Assembly (NCBI RefSeq): GCF_044748305.1
Contig: NZ_JBIVFT010000002.1
Span: 248,001 to 312,000, forward strand
Length of the DNA stretch: 64,000 bases
Reading direction: 5' to 3'
Origin: Arthrobacter_E sp044748305
GTDB taxonomy: Bacteria > Actinomycetota > Actinomycetes > Actinomycetales > Micrococcaceae
In this document: positions 34,671 through 42,843 of the stretch, one piece after another
Layout: every line of letters starts with the position of its first letter
Position numbering within the stretch: position 1 is the first letter of the stretch
Notes under the pieces: generated by a model
Seen by the model: only the letters and a program-made list of their open reading frames with translations
Told to the model about the DNA's origin: nothing
The model's database searches: none
Translations under genes and position numbers: made by a program

Positions 34671-34963
34671 GACTCTCGGCTGCCTGGTGACGATCGTGGC
34701 AGTCTGGCGGAATCCTCGGATGTCCAGGTCGTCCCGCCTCGTCACAGGCGACCGGTTCCTGTCGTGCCGATGGCCGTTTCAGCGTCCTGTCACTGGATCT
34801 CTGGTTTCCGCGTCCTTCCGACTGTGGGGACGGAAGGTCCCTCCAGTCTGCGCCTGCTCTCGCCGGTCCACAAGGCCCCGCCGCGAACTACTCTGCTGTG
34901 ATTCCGGAAGCCCTTTTTCGCCGCCTGGGGACTAGGCCGCCGGCCATATGGCACAGTAGTGAC
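34671..34963. other. Gene-free stretch before the DNA glycosylase
   Basis: About 290 bp (350 bp with the terminator) between rsgA and the glycosylase on the same strand. Several open frames cross it, but none has a start signal or protein-like composition. CACAGT (34952-34957) ends 6 nt before the glycosylase ATG and may be its -10 box. Nothing else is seen. Confidence 0.4.
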
Positions 34964-35839
34964 ATGCCGGAAATGCCAGAAGTCGCAGGGCTGCGGGCCT
35001 TCCTCGAAAGGCGGCTCCGCGGTGCCCGGATCGATGCGGTCCGTATCACCTCGTTCGCGGTTCTCAAGACGGCTGAACCGTCGTTCTCCGCGCTCGAAGG
35101 ACGAACTGTCACAGCGGTCGGGCGTTTCGGCAAGTTCATCGATCTGGACGCCGACGGCATTCACTTCGTGTTTCACCTGGCGAAAGCGGGCTGGCTGAGA
35201 TTCACCGAGAAGCCCTCGGACAAACCGATCCGCCCCGGTTCCGGGCCGATCGCCGCCCGCCTGACCTTCACTCCGGAGAACGCGGAGAACCAGGTGGGGT
35301 TCGATCTGACCGAGGCGGGCACCAGGAAGAGCCTGGCGATCTACGTCGTCCGGGATCCTCAGGAGATCGAAGCGATCGCGACCCTGGGACCGGACCCTTT
35401 GGGCTCTTCCTTCACCCAGGCGGTCTTCGATGGCCTCCTCAGCGGAAGTTCCAAGCAGATCAAGGGCTTGCTGCGCAGCCAGCGGGTGATCGCCGGAATC
35501 GGCAACGCCTACAGCGATGAGATCCTCCACGCCGCCCGGGTCTCCCCTTTCGCGATCGCCAAGTCGCTGGACGAGGATACCCGGGTCCGGATCTTCGGGT
35601 CCATTCACGAGATCCTGGGTGGGGCCGTTGCTGAAGCGGATGGCAAGCCCCCGGAAAAGCTCAAAGACGCGAAACGCGGCGGCATGCGGGTCCACGGCCG
35701 GGCCGGACAGACGTGCCCGGTGTGCGGAGACATCGTGCGGGAAGTGTCGTTCGCCGATACCGCCTTCCAGTACTGCCCCGGGTGCCAGACGAAGGGCAAG
35801 ATCCTCGCAGACCGGCGCACCTCCCGCTTCCTCAAGTAG
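34964..35839 (+). CDS. Fpg/Nei family DNA glycosylase (MPEMPEV type)
   Basis: 291 aa. The start at 34964 gives MPEMPEVAGL, so the N-terminal Pro2 and Glu3 needed for base excision and beta/delta elimination are in place; the open frame upstream is non-genic. The helix-two-turn-helix segment is QIKGLLRSQRVIAGIGNAYSDEIL. A C-terminal zinc finger CPVC...YCPGC (about 248-275) is complete. It removes oxidised bases; the MPELPE-like start is nearer to Fpg, while the rest is divergent and could be a Nei-like enzyme. The window has a second member at 41395. Confidence 0.9.
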   Translation: MPEMPEVAGLRAFLERRLRGARIDAVRITSFAVLKTAEPSFSALEGRTVTAVGRFGKFIDLDADGIHFVFHLAKAGWLRFTEKPSDKPIRPGSGPIAARLTFTPENAENQVGFDLTEAGTRKSLAIYVVRDPQEIEAIATLGPDPLGSSFTQAVFDGLLSGSSKQIKGLLRSQRVIAGIGNAYSDEILHAARVSPFAIAKSLDEDTRVRIFGSIHEILGGAVAEADGKPPEKLKDAKRGGMRVHGRAGQTCPVCGDIVREVSFADTAFQYCPGCQTKGKILADRRTSRFLK

Positions 35840-35847
35840 CCCGGCAT

Positions 35848-35896
35848 CCATACGACGACGACGGCGCACCTTGGAGGGTGCGCCGCCGTCGTATGG
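35848..35896. terminator. Bidirectional terminator
   Basis: CCATACGACG with the inner ACGGCGCACC pairs with GGTGCGCCGCCGTCGTATGG through about 20 bp with a 3-nt bulge. It lies between the convergent glycosylase and DsbA-fold genes. Confidence 0.8.
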
Positions 35897-35913
35897 TCCC
35901 GCTTCTCACCGAG

Positions 35914-36525
35914 TCAGTCGAAACGCGGGCTCTCCGTGCGGCTGCGCTTCAATTCGAAGAAGTACGGGTATTCGCCCAGGGTCACCGAAGCGTCCCAGAT
36001 CCTGCCGGCTTCCTCGCCTCGCGGGATACGGGTCAGCACGGGGCCGAAGAACGCAGTCCCGTTGAAGGCCACCACAGGCGTCCCCACGTCCTGGCCGACA
36101 CGCGAAATGCCATCCTCGTGGGAAGCACGGAGGGCGCCATCGAACTCGTCCGTATCGGCCGCAGCCGCCAGCTCAGCCGGAAGACCCACCTCCGCCAGCG
36201 CCTTGGCGATGACGTCCGGGTAGTCCTTGTTCCCGTCGTGGTGAATCAGGGTGCCCATCGCGTCATACAGGGGCTTGATGTACTGCTCACCGTGTTGCTG
36301 AGCGGCTGCGATGATCACCCGGACCGGGCCCCACGCACGGTCCACGAAGGCCCGGTAGTCAGCGGAGAGCTCGCGCCCCTCATTCAACACCGACAGACTC
36401 ATGACGTGCCACTGGGCGCTGATCGGACGCACCTGCTCGACCTCGCCGATCCATCGGCTGGTCACCCAGGCGAAAGGACAGGCCGGGTCGAACCAGAAAT
36501 CGGCGCGCTGCTGTTCGGTGCTCAT
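35914..36525 (-). CDS. DsbA-fold protein, mycothiol-dependent nitroreductase (Rv2466c) family
   Basis: 203 aa, thioredoxin fold with helical insertion. The N terminus RADFWFDPACPFAWVTSRWI is the family hallmark, but the active site reads C-P-F-A: only the first Cys is present, the usual second Cys is Ala. Later GTPVVAFNGTAFFGPVLTRIPRGEEA contains the cis-Pro segment of this fold. Family members of Mycobacterium use mycothiol and act on S-mycothiolated or nitro substrates. With one Cys a monothiol, glutathione-transferase-like mechanism is more likely. It fits a mycothiol-making actinobacterium. Start with GGAG 6 nt upstream. Confidence 0.85.
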   Translation of the reverse strand: MSTEQQRADFWFDPACPFAWVTSRWIGEVEQVRPISAQWHVMSLSVLNEGRELSADYRAFVDRAWGPVRVIIAAAQQHGEQYIKPLYDAMGTLIHHDGNKDYPDVIAKALAEVGLPAELAAAADTDEFDGALRASHEDGISRVGQDVGTPVVAFNGTAFFGPVLTRIPRGEEAGRIWDASVTLGEYPYFFELKRSRTESPRFD

Positions 36526-36578
36526 GTTTCTCCTTGCGATGTGGCGTCGCCCAAAGGGCCTGAAAGGGGAACCCCTGA

Positions 36579-37856
36579 TCAGGCCGACTTGTTCCTGCGC
36601 TTGCTGCGTACCTCATGGCTGATGACCGTGGGTTCCGCCTTGTCCGTGACGACCTCCTTGGTGATCACCACGGTCGCCACGTCCTCACGGCTCGGAAGCT
36701 CGAACATGATCGGCAGGAGCACCTCTTCCAGGATCGCCCTCAGGCCGCGGGCACCGGTGCCGCGTTCCAGAGCCTGATCCGCGATGGCCTCCAGCGCTTC
36801 GGTCTCGAACTCCAGCTCGACACCGTCCAACTGGAACATCTTCTGGTACTGCTTGCTCAGCGCATTACGCGGTTCCGTGAGGATCCGGATGAGTGCCGGA
36901 CGGTCCAGATTGGACACACTCGTGATGACGGGAAGCCGCCCGATGAACTCGGGGATGAGGCCGAACTTCAGCAGGTCCTCAGGCAGGACATCGGCGTAAT
37001 TGTCCGTATGATCCTCAGCCGAGTGCAGCGGGGCACCGAAACCGATGCCCTTCTTGCCCGCACGGGAGCCGATGATCTCCTCAAGACCGGCGAAGGCACC
37101 GGCGACGATGAAGAGGACATTCGTGGTGTCGATCTGGATGAATTCCTGGTGGGGGTGCTTCCGCCCGCCCTGCGGAGGAACGCTGGCGACGGTTCCTTCG
37201 AGGATCTTCAGGAGAGCCTGCTGCACACCCTCACCCGAAACGTCGCGGGTGATGGAAGGGTTCTCGCTCTTCCGCGAGATCTTGTCGATCTCGTCGATGT
37301 AAATGATGCCCTGCTCAGCCTTCTTGACGTCGTAGTCAGCAGCCTGGATGAGCTTGAGCAGAATGTTCTCGACGTCCTCACCGACGTAGCCGGCCTCGGT
37401 CAGGGCCGTGGCGTCGGCCACGGCGAACGGGACGTTCAGACGCTTCGCAAGCGTCTGCGCAAGGTATGTCTTGCCGCAACCGGTGGGGCCGACAAGGAGG
37501 ACGTTGGACTTTGCGACCTCGACGTCCTCGAGCCCTTCGCCCAGGCCGCTGGCCGCTCCCCCGGAACGGATGCGCTTGTAGTGGTTGTAGACCGCTACGG
37601 AGAGCGCACGCTTTGCGGGTTCCTGCCCGATCACGAACTGCTGGAGGAAATCGAAGATCTCAAGGGGTTTCGGCAGCTCCATGGGCCCGAGGTCCTTGAC
37701 CTCCGAAAGCTCCTCTTCGATGATCTCGTTGCAGAGCTCGATGCACTCGTCGCAGATGTAGACACCGGGTCCTGCGATCAGTTTGCGCACCTGCTTCTGG
37801 CTCTTGCCACAGAAAGAGCACTTGAGCAGATCCGTGCTCTCACCAATCCGGGCCAT
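36579..37856 (-). CDS. clpX: ATP-dependent Clp protease ATP-binding subunit ClpX
   Basis: 425 aa from ATG 37856 (MARIGESTDLLKCSFCGK), with AAGGGA 9 nt before it. AAA+ unfoldase that feeds tagged proteins to ClpP. N-terminal zinc domain CSFC...CDEC (about 13-40) binds substrates and adaptors. Walker A is GPTGCGKT and Walker B IIYIDEIDKI; the IGF-type ClpP loop is carried by GKKGIGFGAPL. The C-terminal ELVGR-type sensor region is EFIGRLPV. Downstream of clpP1-clpP2, separated by a hairpin. Confidence 0.97.
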   Translation of the reverse strand: MARIGESTDLLKCSFCGKSQKQVRKLIAGPGVYICDECIELCNEIIEEELSEVKDLGPMELPKPLEIFDFLQQFVIGQEPAKRALSVAVYNHYKRIRSGGAASGLGEGLEDVEVAKSNVLLVGPTGCGKTYLAQTLAKRLNVPFAVADATALTEAGYVGEDVENILLKLIQAADYDVKKAEQGIIYIDEIDKISRKSENPSITRDVSGEGVQQALLKILEGTVASVPPQGGRKHPHQEFIQIDTTNVLFIVAGAFAGLEEIIGSRAGKKGIGFGAPLHSAEDHTDNYADVLPEDLLKFGLIPEFIGRLPVITSVSNLDRPALIRILTEPRNALSKQYQKMFQLDGVELEFETEALEAIADQALERGTGARGLRAILEEVLLPIMFELPSREDVATVVITKEVVTDKAEPTVISHEVRSKRRNKSA

Positions 37857-37980
37857 CAGGGCAATCCCTTCGTCGCGCGCCCGGTGACGATCCTCACCGG
37901 GTTCTCTATGTCTTTCCACTCTATGCCAGGGGCCCGACAGTTTGGCCCAAGACGAACGCCGCCGGGGCGAGTCCCCCGCC

Positions 37981-38015
37981 GGAACCTGTCACGAATCGTC
38001 TTCGTGACAGGTTCC
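37981..38015 (-). terminator. Hairpin between clpP2 and clpX
   Basis: Perfect 15-bp stem GGAACCTGTCACGAA/TTCGTGACAGGTTCC with loop TCGTC. It lies 36-70 bp behind clpP2 and 125 bp before clpX. It may end clpP1P2 transcripts, or partly attenuate them so that clpX is made in different amounts. Confidence 0.7.
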
Positions 38016-38051
38016 TCGACGGCAGGATCTCGGCCCCGACGGCGTGCCGGA

Positions 38052-38711
38052 TCAGCGGGCGATCGCGCTGCGCTTCACCTTGCGGGAATCCAGAACCTGG
38101 TCCACCAGACCGTATTCAACGGCTTCCGCTGCGGTCAGGATCTTGTCGCGCTCGATGTCCTGGTTGACCTGATCGGCGTTGCGTCCCGAGTGCTGAGCAA
38201 GCGTCTCTTCGAGCCAGGAACGCATCCGCATGACCTCATTCGCCTGGATCTCCAGATCCGACGCCTGTCCGCCCTGACCGCCGGAGAGGGCGGGCTGGTG
38301 GATGAGGACCCTGGCGTTCGGCAGGGCGAGCCGTTTACCCGGCGTGCCGGCTGCCAGAAGGACCGCGGCGGCGCTGGCAGCCTGGCCGAGGCAGACCGTC
38401 TGGATCTCCGGACGGATGTACTGCATCGTGTCGTAGATCGCCGTCATGGCGGTGAACGAACCACCCGGGGAGTTGATGTACAGCGTGATGTCACGCTCTG
38501 GATCCGTGGACTCAAGGACCAGCAGCTGGGCCATGATGTCATCGGCGGACGCGTCGTCGACCTGGACGCCCAGGAAGATGATGCGGTCCTCGAAGAGCTT
38601 GGTGTAGGGGTCCTGGCGCTTGAAGCCGTACGGCGTGCGCTCTTCGAACTGAGGCAGCACGTAGCGGTTGTTGGGCAGGTTCCCGGCGGACCAACCGAAG
38701 TTGTAGTTCAT
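38052..38711 (-). CDS. clpP2: ATP-dependent Clp protease proteolytic subunit ClpP2
   Basis: 219 aa. Serine protease subunit with the catalytic Ser in CLGQAASAAAVLL, His in RVLIHQPALSGG, and Asp in NQDIERDKILTAAEA. The N-terminal extension (MNYNFGWSAGNLPNNRYVLP) is longer than in ClpP1. By position and sequence it corresponds to mycobacterial ClpP2, which forms a mixed ring complex with ClpP1 and contacts the ATPase. It begins 27 bp after clpP1 with GGAGA before the start. Confidence 0.95.
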   Translation of the reverse strand: MNYNFGWSAGNLPNNRYVLPQFEERTPYGFKRQDPYTKLFEDRIIFLGVQVDDASADDIMAQLLVLESTDPERDITLYINSPGGSFTAMTAIYDTMQYIRPEIQTVCLGQAASAAAVLLAAGTPGKRLALPNARVLIHQPALSGGQGGQASDLEIQANEVMRMRSWLEETLAQHSGRNADQVNQDIERDKILTAAEAVEYGLVDQVLDSRKVKRSAIAR

Positions 38712-38738
38712 TGCAGTGTCTCCTTGAGAATCTGTCCG

Positions 38739-39359
38739 TTACTTGTTGGTTCCGCCGCCACCGGGGACCGAGGCCGCGTGCTCGGCGATCTTGTCGAAGA
38801 AGCCGTACTCCAGGCCCTCCTTCGCCGTGAACCACTTGTCGCGGTCGTTGTCCTTGAGGATGGTCTCCACGCTCTGACCGGTCTGGTCGGCGGTCAGCTC
38901 GGCCATGACCTTCTTCATGTGGAGGATCAGCTCGGCCTGGATCTTGATGTCGGAGGCGGTGCCGCCGATCCCGCCGGACGGCTGGTGCATGAGGATCCGG
39001 GCATTCGGGGTGGCATAACGCTTTCCCTTGGTGCCGGAGGAGAGCAGGAACTGTCCCATCGAGGCGGCCAGGCCGGTTGCCACGGTGACCACATCGTTCG
39101 GGATGAACTGCATGGTGTCGTAGATGGCCATGCCGGCCGTCACCGAACCACCCGGGGAGTTGATGTAGAGGTAGATGTCCTTCTCCGGGTCTTCAGCGGA
39201 GAGGAGCAGGAGCTGGGAGCAGATCGCATTGGCGTTCTCGTCACGCACCTCGGATCCGAGCCAGATGATGCGCTCCTTGAGCAGGCGGTTGTAGATGTAG
39301 TTGTCCTGCCCTGCAGGGTCAACGCTCGCCATGCGCGGTGCCGGTGTTTGCTGTGACAT
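38739..39359 (-). CDS. clpP1: ATP-dependent Clp protease proteolytic subunit ClpP1
   Basis: 206 aa. Catalytic Ser in TGLAASMGQFLLSSG, His in ILMHQPSGGIGGTASD, Asp in KDNDRDKWFTAKEG. First of the pair clpP1-clpP2. In actinobacteria the two proteins form one heteromeric 14-mer and are usually essential. The C terminus has a Gly/Asn tail (GGGGTNK). AGGTAGGC lies before the start. Confidence 0.96.
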   Translation of the reverse strand: MSQQTPAPRMASVDPAGQDNYIYNRLLKERIIWLGSEVRDENANAICSQLLLLSAEDPEKDIYLYINSPGGSVTAGMAIYDTMQFIPNDVVTVATGLAASMGQFLLSSGTKGKRYATPNARILMHQPSGGIGGTASDIKIQAELILHMKKVMAELTADQTGQSVETILKDNDRDKWFTAKEGLEYGFFDKIAEHAASVPGGGGTNK

Positions 39360-39489
39360 GATTGCCTACCTCTTTCGTGGATGGCTGCAAACGGATTTCG
39401 GTTACTTGGACACTAACCGTTTTCCACGGCCTGTTGTTCGCCAAAACGGCCCTGTTCGCTTTAGGCGCACCGGGCCGCCAGGAACGCCG

Positions 39490-39518
39490 AAAGCCGCCGG
39501 GGTCTCCCCGGCGGCTTT
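39490..39518 (-). terminator. Terminator behind tig
   Basis: Perfect 13-bp stem AAAGCCGCCGGGG/CCCCGGCGGCTTT with loop TCT, between tig and clpP1, so clpP1P2 probably has its own promoter in addition to any read-through. Confidence 0.8.
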
Positions 39519-39567
39519 CACAGGCTCTCAGCGTCCGACGACGCTGAACAGTCGACGTCGTGCTCAG

Positions 39568-40917
39568 TCAGGCCTTGGCGTCTTCGGCTTCCTCAGCAGC
39601 CACCTCGGCGGCTTCGGCGGCCAGCTCGTCACGGCTCTTGACGAAATCGCTCAGATCGACGGCCTTGCCCTCGGAATCGACGACCTCCGCCTGGCCCAGA
39701 ACGACGGCCAGCGCCTTGCGGCGGCGGACCTCGGCGACCATCAGCGGCACCTGGCCGGCCTGGTCGATGATCTGGGCGAACTGGTTCGGGTCCATGCCGT
39801 ACTGGGCAGAGGTGCTCACCAGGTAGTCGATGAGCTCGTTCTGGGAAACACCGACCTCTTCCTTGTCCGCGATGGCGTCCAGGATGATCTCGTTCTTGAA
39901 GGCGCGCTCCGAGTTGGCCGTCACCTCGGCACGGTGCTCCTCGGTGTCGTGATCCTCACCCGAGTTGTTCTCTGCGGAGAAGTGCTGCTCGACCTGCTCG
40001 GTGATGACGGACTCGGGAACCGGGACCTCGATCAGCTCAACGAGCTTGTCCAGGACCTTGTCACGAGCTTCCACGCCCTGCTCGACGAGCTTGCCCTCAG
40101 AGGCCTTGGTCGCCAGGTCGGCGCGGAGCTCCTCGATGGTGTCGAACTCGGAAGCCAGCTGAGCGAAGTCGTCGTCAGCCTTGGGGAGCTCGCGCTCCTT
40201 GACAGCGGTGAGGAGGACCTTAACCTGGGCATCCTTGCCTGCGTGCTCGCCGCCGACCAGCTTGGTGTCGAACACGGCGTCCTCGTCGGCGGACAGGCCG
40301 GTGACAGCCTCATCCAGGCCGTCGAGCATGGTGCCGGAACCCACCTGGTAGGACAGGCCGCTGGCGGTGTCCACCTCTTCGCCGTCAATGCTGGCGGTGA
40401 TGTCGATGGTGATGAAGTCCTTGTCGGCGGCCGGGCGGTCGGCGGCGACGAGGGTGCCGAAGCGGCCACGAAGCTCGTCCAGAGCCTTGACCACGTCGTC
40501 CTCGCCGGCCTCTGCGGCGGCGACCTCGACCTTGAGGCCTGCGTAATCCGGCAGCTCGACCTGAGGACGGATGTCGACCTCGACCTGGAACTTCAGCTCG
40601 CCGTCGGTTGCGGACGGATCCGGAACCTCGGTGATCTCGACCTCGGGACGGCTCAGCGGGTTGATCTCCGTCTGAGTGACCGCCTGCTGGTACCAGCCAT
40701 TGAGGCCGTCGTTGATGGCGGTCTCCAGGACGTAGCCGCGGCCGACGCGCTGGTCGATCAGCTTGGACGGAACCTTGCCCTTACGGAAACCCGGGACCTG
40801 GATCTGGGTGGCGATGGTCTTGTAAGCCTCGTCGATGCTGGGCTTGAGTTCCTCGAAAGGGACCTCGACGGTGAGCTTGACCCGGGTGGGCGTGAGGTTC
40901 TCGACAGCGCTCTTCAC
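39568..40917 (-). CDS. tig: Trigger factor
   Basis: 449 aa from GTG 40917 (MKSAVENLTPTRVKL), with AGGAGA 10 nt before it; the frame upstream overlaps the tRNA-side region without a site. Ribosome-bound chaperone and peptidyl-prolyl isomerase. N-terminal ribosome-binding domain with the signature FRKGKVPSKLIDQRVG (about 45-60). PPIase domain at 150-245 (YQVGSGTMLDGLDEAVTGL), and a helical C-terminal chaperone domain with an acidic, Ala-rich end. Position next to clpP1P2X is conserved across bacteria. Confidence 0.96.
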   Translation of the reverse strand: MKSAVENLTPTRVKLTVEVPFEELKPSIDEAYKTIATQIQVPGFRKGKVPSKLIDQRVGRGYVLETAINDGLNGWYQQAVTQTEINPLSRPEVEITEVPDPSATDGELKFQVEVDIRPQVELPDYAGLKVEVAAAEAGEDDVVKALDELRGRFGTLVAADRPAADKDFITIDITASIDGEEVDTASGLSYQVGSGTMLDGLDEAVTGLSADEDAVFDTKLVGGEHAGKDAQVKVLLTAVKERELPKADDDFAQLASEFDTIEELRADLATKASEGKLVEQGVEARDKVLDKLVELIEVPVPESVITEQVEQHFSAENNSGEDHDTEEHRAEVTANSERAFKNEIILDAIADKEEVGVSQNELIDYLVSTSAQYGMDPNQFAQIIDQAGQVPLMVAEVRRRKALAVVLGQAEVVDSEGKAVDLSDFVKSRDELAAEAAEVAAEEAEDAKA

Positions 40918-41006
40918 GGCGTTCGTTCTCCTGATTTGGTGTCTGGATTCAGTTCTGCGCCGCCGGATTGCTGTAGAACGCACCGATGGCTCATGTGTGC
41001 GCAGAG

Positions 41007-41081
41007 TCGGGGTGACAGGATTTGAACCTGCGACTTCCTGCTCCCAAAGCAGGCGCTCTAGCCAAGCTGAGCTACACCCCG
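41007..41081 (-). tRNA. tRNA-Pro, anticodon TGG
   Basis: 75 nt. Acceptor CGGGGTG/CACCCCG, anticodon stem CCTGC/GCAGG with loop TTTGGGA (anticodon TGG), T-arm CAGG-TTCAAAT-CCTG. It lies about 90 bp upstream of tig and on the same strand, the usual position in this group, so it may be co-transcribed with it. Confidence 0.95.
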
Positions 41082-41199
41082 GTAGTGCAGAGGACAGTCT
41101 ATAGGCCTCGGGCGGTCAATCCCTAAATCGGGATCACCGCACCCCGGGAGCGTCCGTTTTGCCATCGGCCCCGTCGGCTGTTAAGCTCAAACCCGCAAC

Positions 41200-41270
41200 G
41201 GGGACGTAGCTCAATGGTAGAGCCTCAGTCTTCCAAACTGATTACGCGGGTTCGATTCCCGTCGTCCCCT
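41200..41270 (+). tRNA. tRNA-Gly, anticodon TCC
   Basis: 71 nt. Acceptor GGGGACG/CGTCCCC, short D-loop (GCTCAATGGTAGAGC), anticodon stem TCAGT/ACTGA with loop CTTCCAA giving TCC. Divergent from tRNA-Pro. Confidence 0.95.
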
Positions 41271-41283
41271 CTCCGTTACAGCG

Positions 41284-41312
41284 AACCCTTCGGTCTCAGG
41301 ACCGGAGGGTTT
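41284..41312 (+). terminator. Terminator of tRNA-Gly
   Basis: AACCCTTCGGT pairs with ACCGGAGGGTT with one mismatch around CTCAGG, 14 nt beyond the tRNA, followed by TTCGTTGTTA. Confidence 0.7.
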
Positions 41313-41331
41313 CGTTGTTAATCGCGGAACG

Positions 41332-41384
41332 CGGGGTCACTTAGGGCCCGATCGGATGGGATTATTGGGCCCTAAGTGACCCCG
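41332..41384. repeat. 18-bp inverted repeat in the tRNA-Gly / glycosylase gap
   Basis: The left arm CGGGGTCACTTAGGGCCC (41332-41349) recurs as an exact complement at 41367-41384, with a 17-nt AT-richer spacer. It stands between convergent transcripts (tRNA-Gly and the glycosylase) and may serve as the latter's terminator, but tRNA-Gly already has one. It has the look of a dispersed palindromic unit. Confidence 0.65.
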
Positions 41385-41394
41385 TGTTCTCAGA

Positions 41395-42285
41395 TCAGAG
41401 CTGGCAGCCAGGGCACCAATAGAGCTTTCGGCCCGCCATTTCCTTTAGCGCGATGGCGGTCCCACAGCGAAGGCAGGACATTCCCTGCTTCTGATAGACG
41501 TGGAATGCCTCGTCATCTCTTGGGTTCTCCCCGGCCCAGCTGTCCGGCGCGGTCGTGATGATCCGGCCGTCCCGGACGCCGTCGGCCAGCAGATCTTCCG
41601 CATCCACCCAGAGAGCCTCCGCTTCAGCGGCAGTCAGGGCCGTCCCGGGCCTCAAGGGATCGATCCCCGCCCGGTACAACAGCTCAGCACGGTAAATGTT
41701 TCCGATTCCGGCGACCACGGACTGGTCCATCAGCAACTGGCCTACCGCGGTGCGTCGCGAACGGAGCCGACGTCCGAACTCCGGGCCATCCTGCTCGTGG
41801 CCCGGCAAGCCCCTGTGCAGTGGATCCGGGCCCAGCTTGGCCCGCGCCGCCGCGGCTTCGGCTTCCGTGATGGCATCGCAACGGCTCGCGCCCCGCAGAT
41901 CCGCCCAGCCATGATCACTGACCAGCCGCACGCGAACCGCCCCCACCGGGACCGGAGGGCCCGAGTAGTCGCCACCGCCGTCGTCGCGGCTCTCCCGTTC
42001 GCCGATACGGCGAGGAGCGCCGATGCTGGAAGCGCCACGGAATGTGCCGTCCCCGCCGAACTCCCAGGCGCCGTAGAGCCCGAGGTGGACATGCAGCCAC
42101 AGCCCACCCTCGAAACCGAGGAAGAGCTGTTTGCCGTGCGCCTGTGCCTGTTCCAAGGTGCGGCCGTCCAAGAGCGCGGCGCCGGCGGCGAAGCGCCCCT
42201 GAGGACTGCTCACCGCCAAACGCCTGCCGGAGAAGACATCATTGAACTGGATGGCCAGTCGCCTGACCGAATGCCCTTCGGGCAC
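41395..42285 (-). CDS. nei: Endonuclease VIII-like DNA glycosylase
   Basis: 296 aa with GTG start overlapping the stop of rpiB by one base. MPEGHSVRRLA gives Pro2-Glu3 with the MPEGH start of the Nei branch. VVAGIGNIYRAELLYRAGIDPL is the helix-two-turn-helix. The zinc finger CLRC...YWCPGC ends the protein. It removes oxidised pyrimidines and cuts the DNA backbone. An insertion around residues 90-115 (ERESRDDGGGDYSG) is of low complexity. Translationally coupled to rpiB, an odd but common pairing in actinobacteria. Confidence 0.92.
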   Translation of the reverse strand: MPEGHSVRRLAIQFNDVFSGRRLAVSSPQGRFAAGAALLDGRTLEQAQAHGKQLFLGFEGGLWLHVHLGLYGAWEFGGDGTFRGASSIGAPRRIGERESRDDGGGDYSGPPVPVGAVRVRLVSDHGWADLRGASRCDAITEAEAAAARAKLGPDPLHRGLPGHEQDGPEFGRRLRSRRTAVGQLLMDQSVVAGIGNIYRAELLYRAGIDPLRPGTALTAAEAEALWVDAEDLLADGVRDGRIITTAPDSWAGENPRDDEAFHVYQKQGMSCLRCGTAIALKEMAGRKLYWCPGCQL

Positions 42286-42779
42286 TAGGCCGGAACCTGC
42301 CCGGTCTGCTCGTAGTCGGCGATCTTTCCGATACGGCGGACATGGCGCTCGTCGTGGCTGAACGGCTCAGTGAGGAATGCCTCGATGAGAGCGGTCGCCT
42401 CCTCGACGCTGTGCTGACGGCCGCCGACGGCGACGACGTTGGCGTCGTTATGCTCGCGGGCCAGCCGCGCCGTCGCATCGTTCCACGCCAGAGCCGCGCG
42501 GATGCCCTTGACCTTGTTGGCTGCTATCTGTTCGCCATTGCCGGAACCGCCCAGCACGATGCCCAGGGCATGCACGCCCGCCTCCTGATCGGCGATGACG
42601 CCAAGAGCCGCGTTGATGCAGAAGCCCGGGTAGTCATCCAGTGCGTCGTATTCGGCCGGGCCATGATCGATCACCTCGTAGCCCTGCGCCGAGAGGTGCT
42701 CGACCAAGTGGGCGCTCAGCTCCATTCCGGCGTGGTCTGTGGCGATGTGGACGCGGGGCTTGACGGCGGTGTCGGTCAC
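42285..42779 (-). CDS. rpiB: Ribose-5-phosphate isomerase B
   Basis: About 164 aa from GTG 42779, with GGAG 6 nt upstream; an ATG 42 nt further up is also open. Interconverts ribose 5-phosphate and ribulose 5-phosphate. HIATDHAGMELSAHLVEHL and the phosphate loop GIVLGGSGNGEQIAANKVKGIRAAL are family-typical; the catalytic position before the SGNGE loop is Gly-Gly-Ser, as in mycobacterial RpiB, rather than the Cys-containing form of E. coli. Followed directly by nei. Confidence 0.93.
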   Translation of the reverse strand: MTDTAVKPRVHIATDHAGMELSAHLVEHLSAQGYEVIDHGPAEYDALDDYPGFCINAALGVIADQEAGVHALGIVLGGSGNGEQIAANKVKGIRAALAWNDATARLAREHNDANVVAVGGRQHSVEEATALIEAFLTEPFSHDERHVRRIGKIADYEQTGQVPA

Positions 42780-42843
42780 GTGGGGCTCCGGTGGATTTCG
42801 AGGGGAACTTGTCGCCTCCAAGCCTACCCGTCGGCCGGCTGCG

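Noticed and set aside
36615..39356. A 913-codon open frame on the plus strand opposite clpX-clpP2-clpP1
   Set aside because: It mirrors strongly conserved genes on the other strand. Long antisense frames arise from the high G/C at third positions; its composition is not protein-like and it has no start signal.
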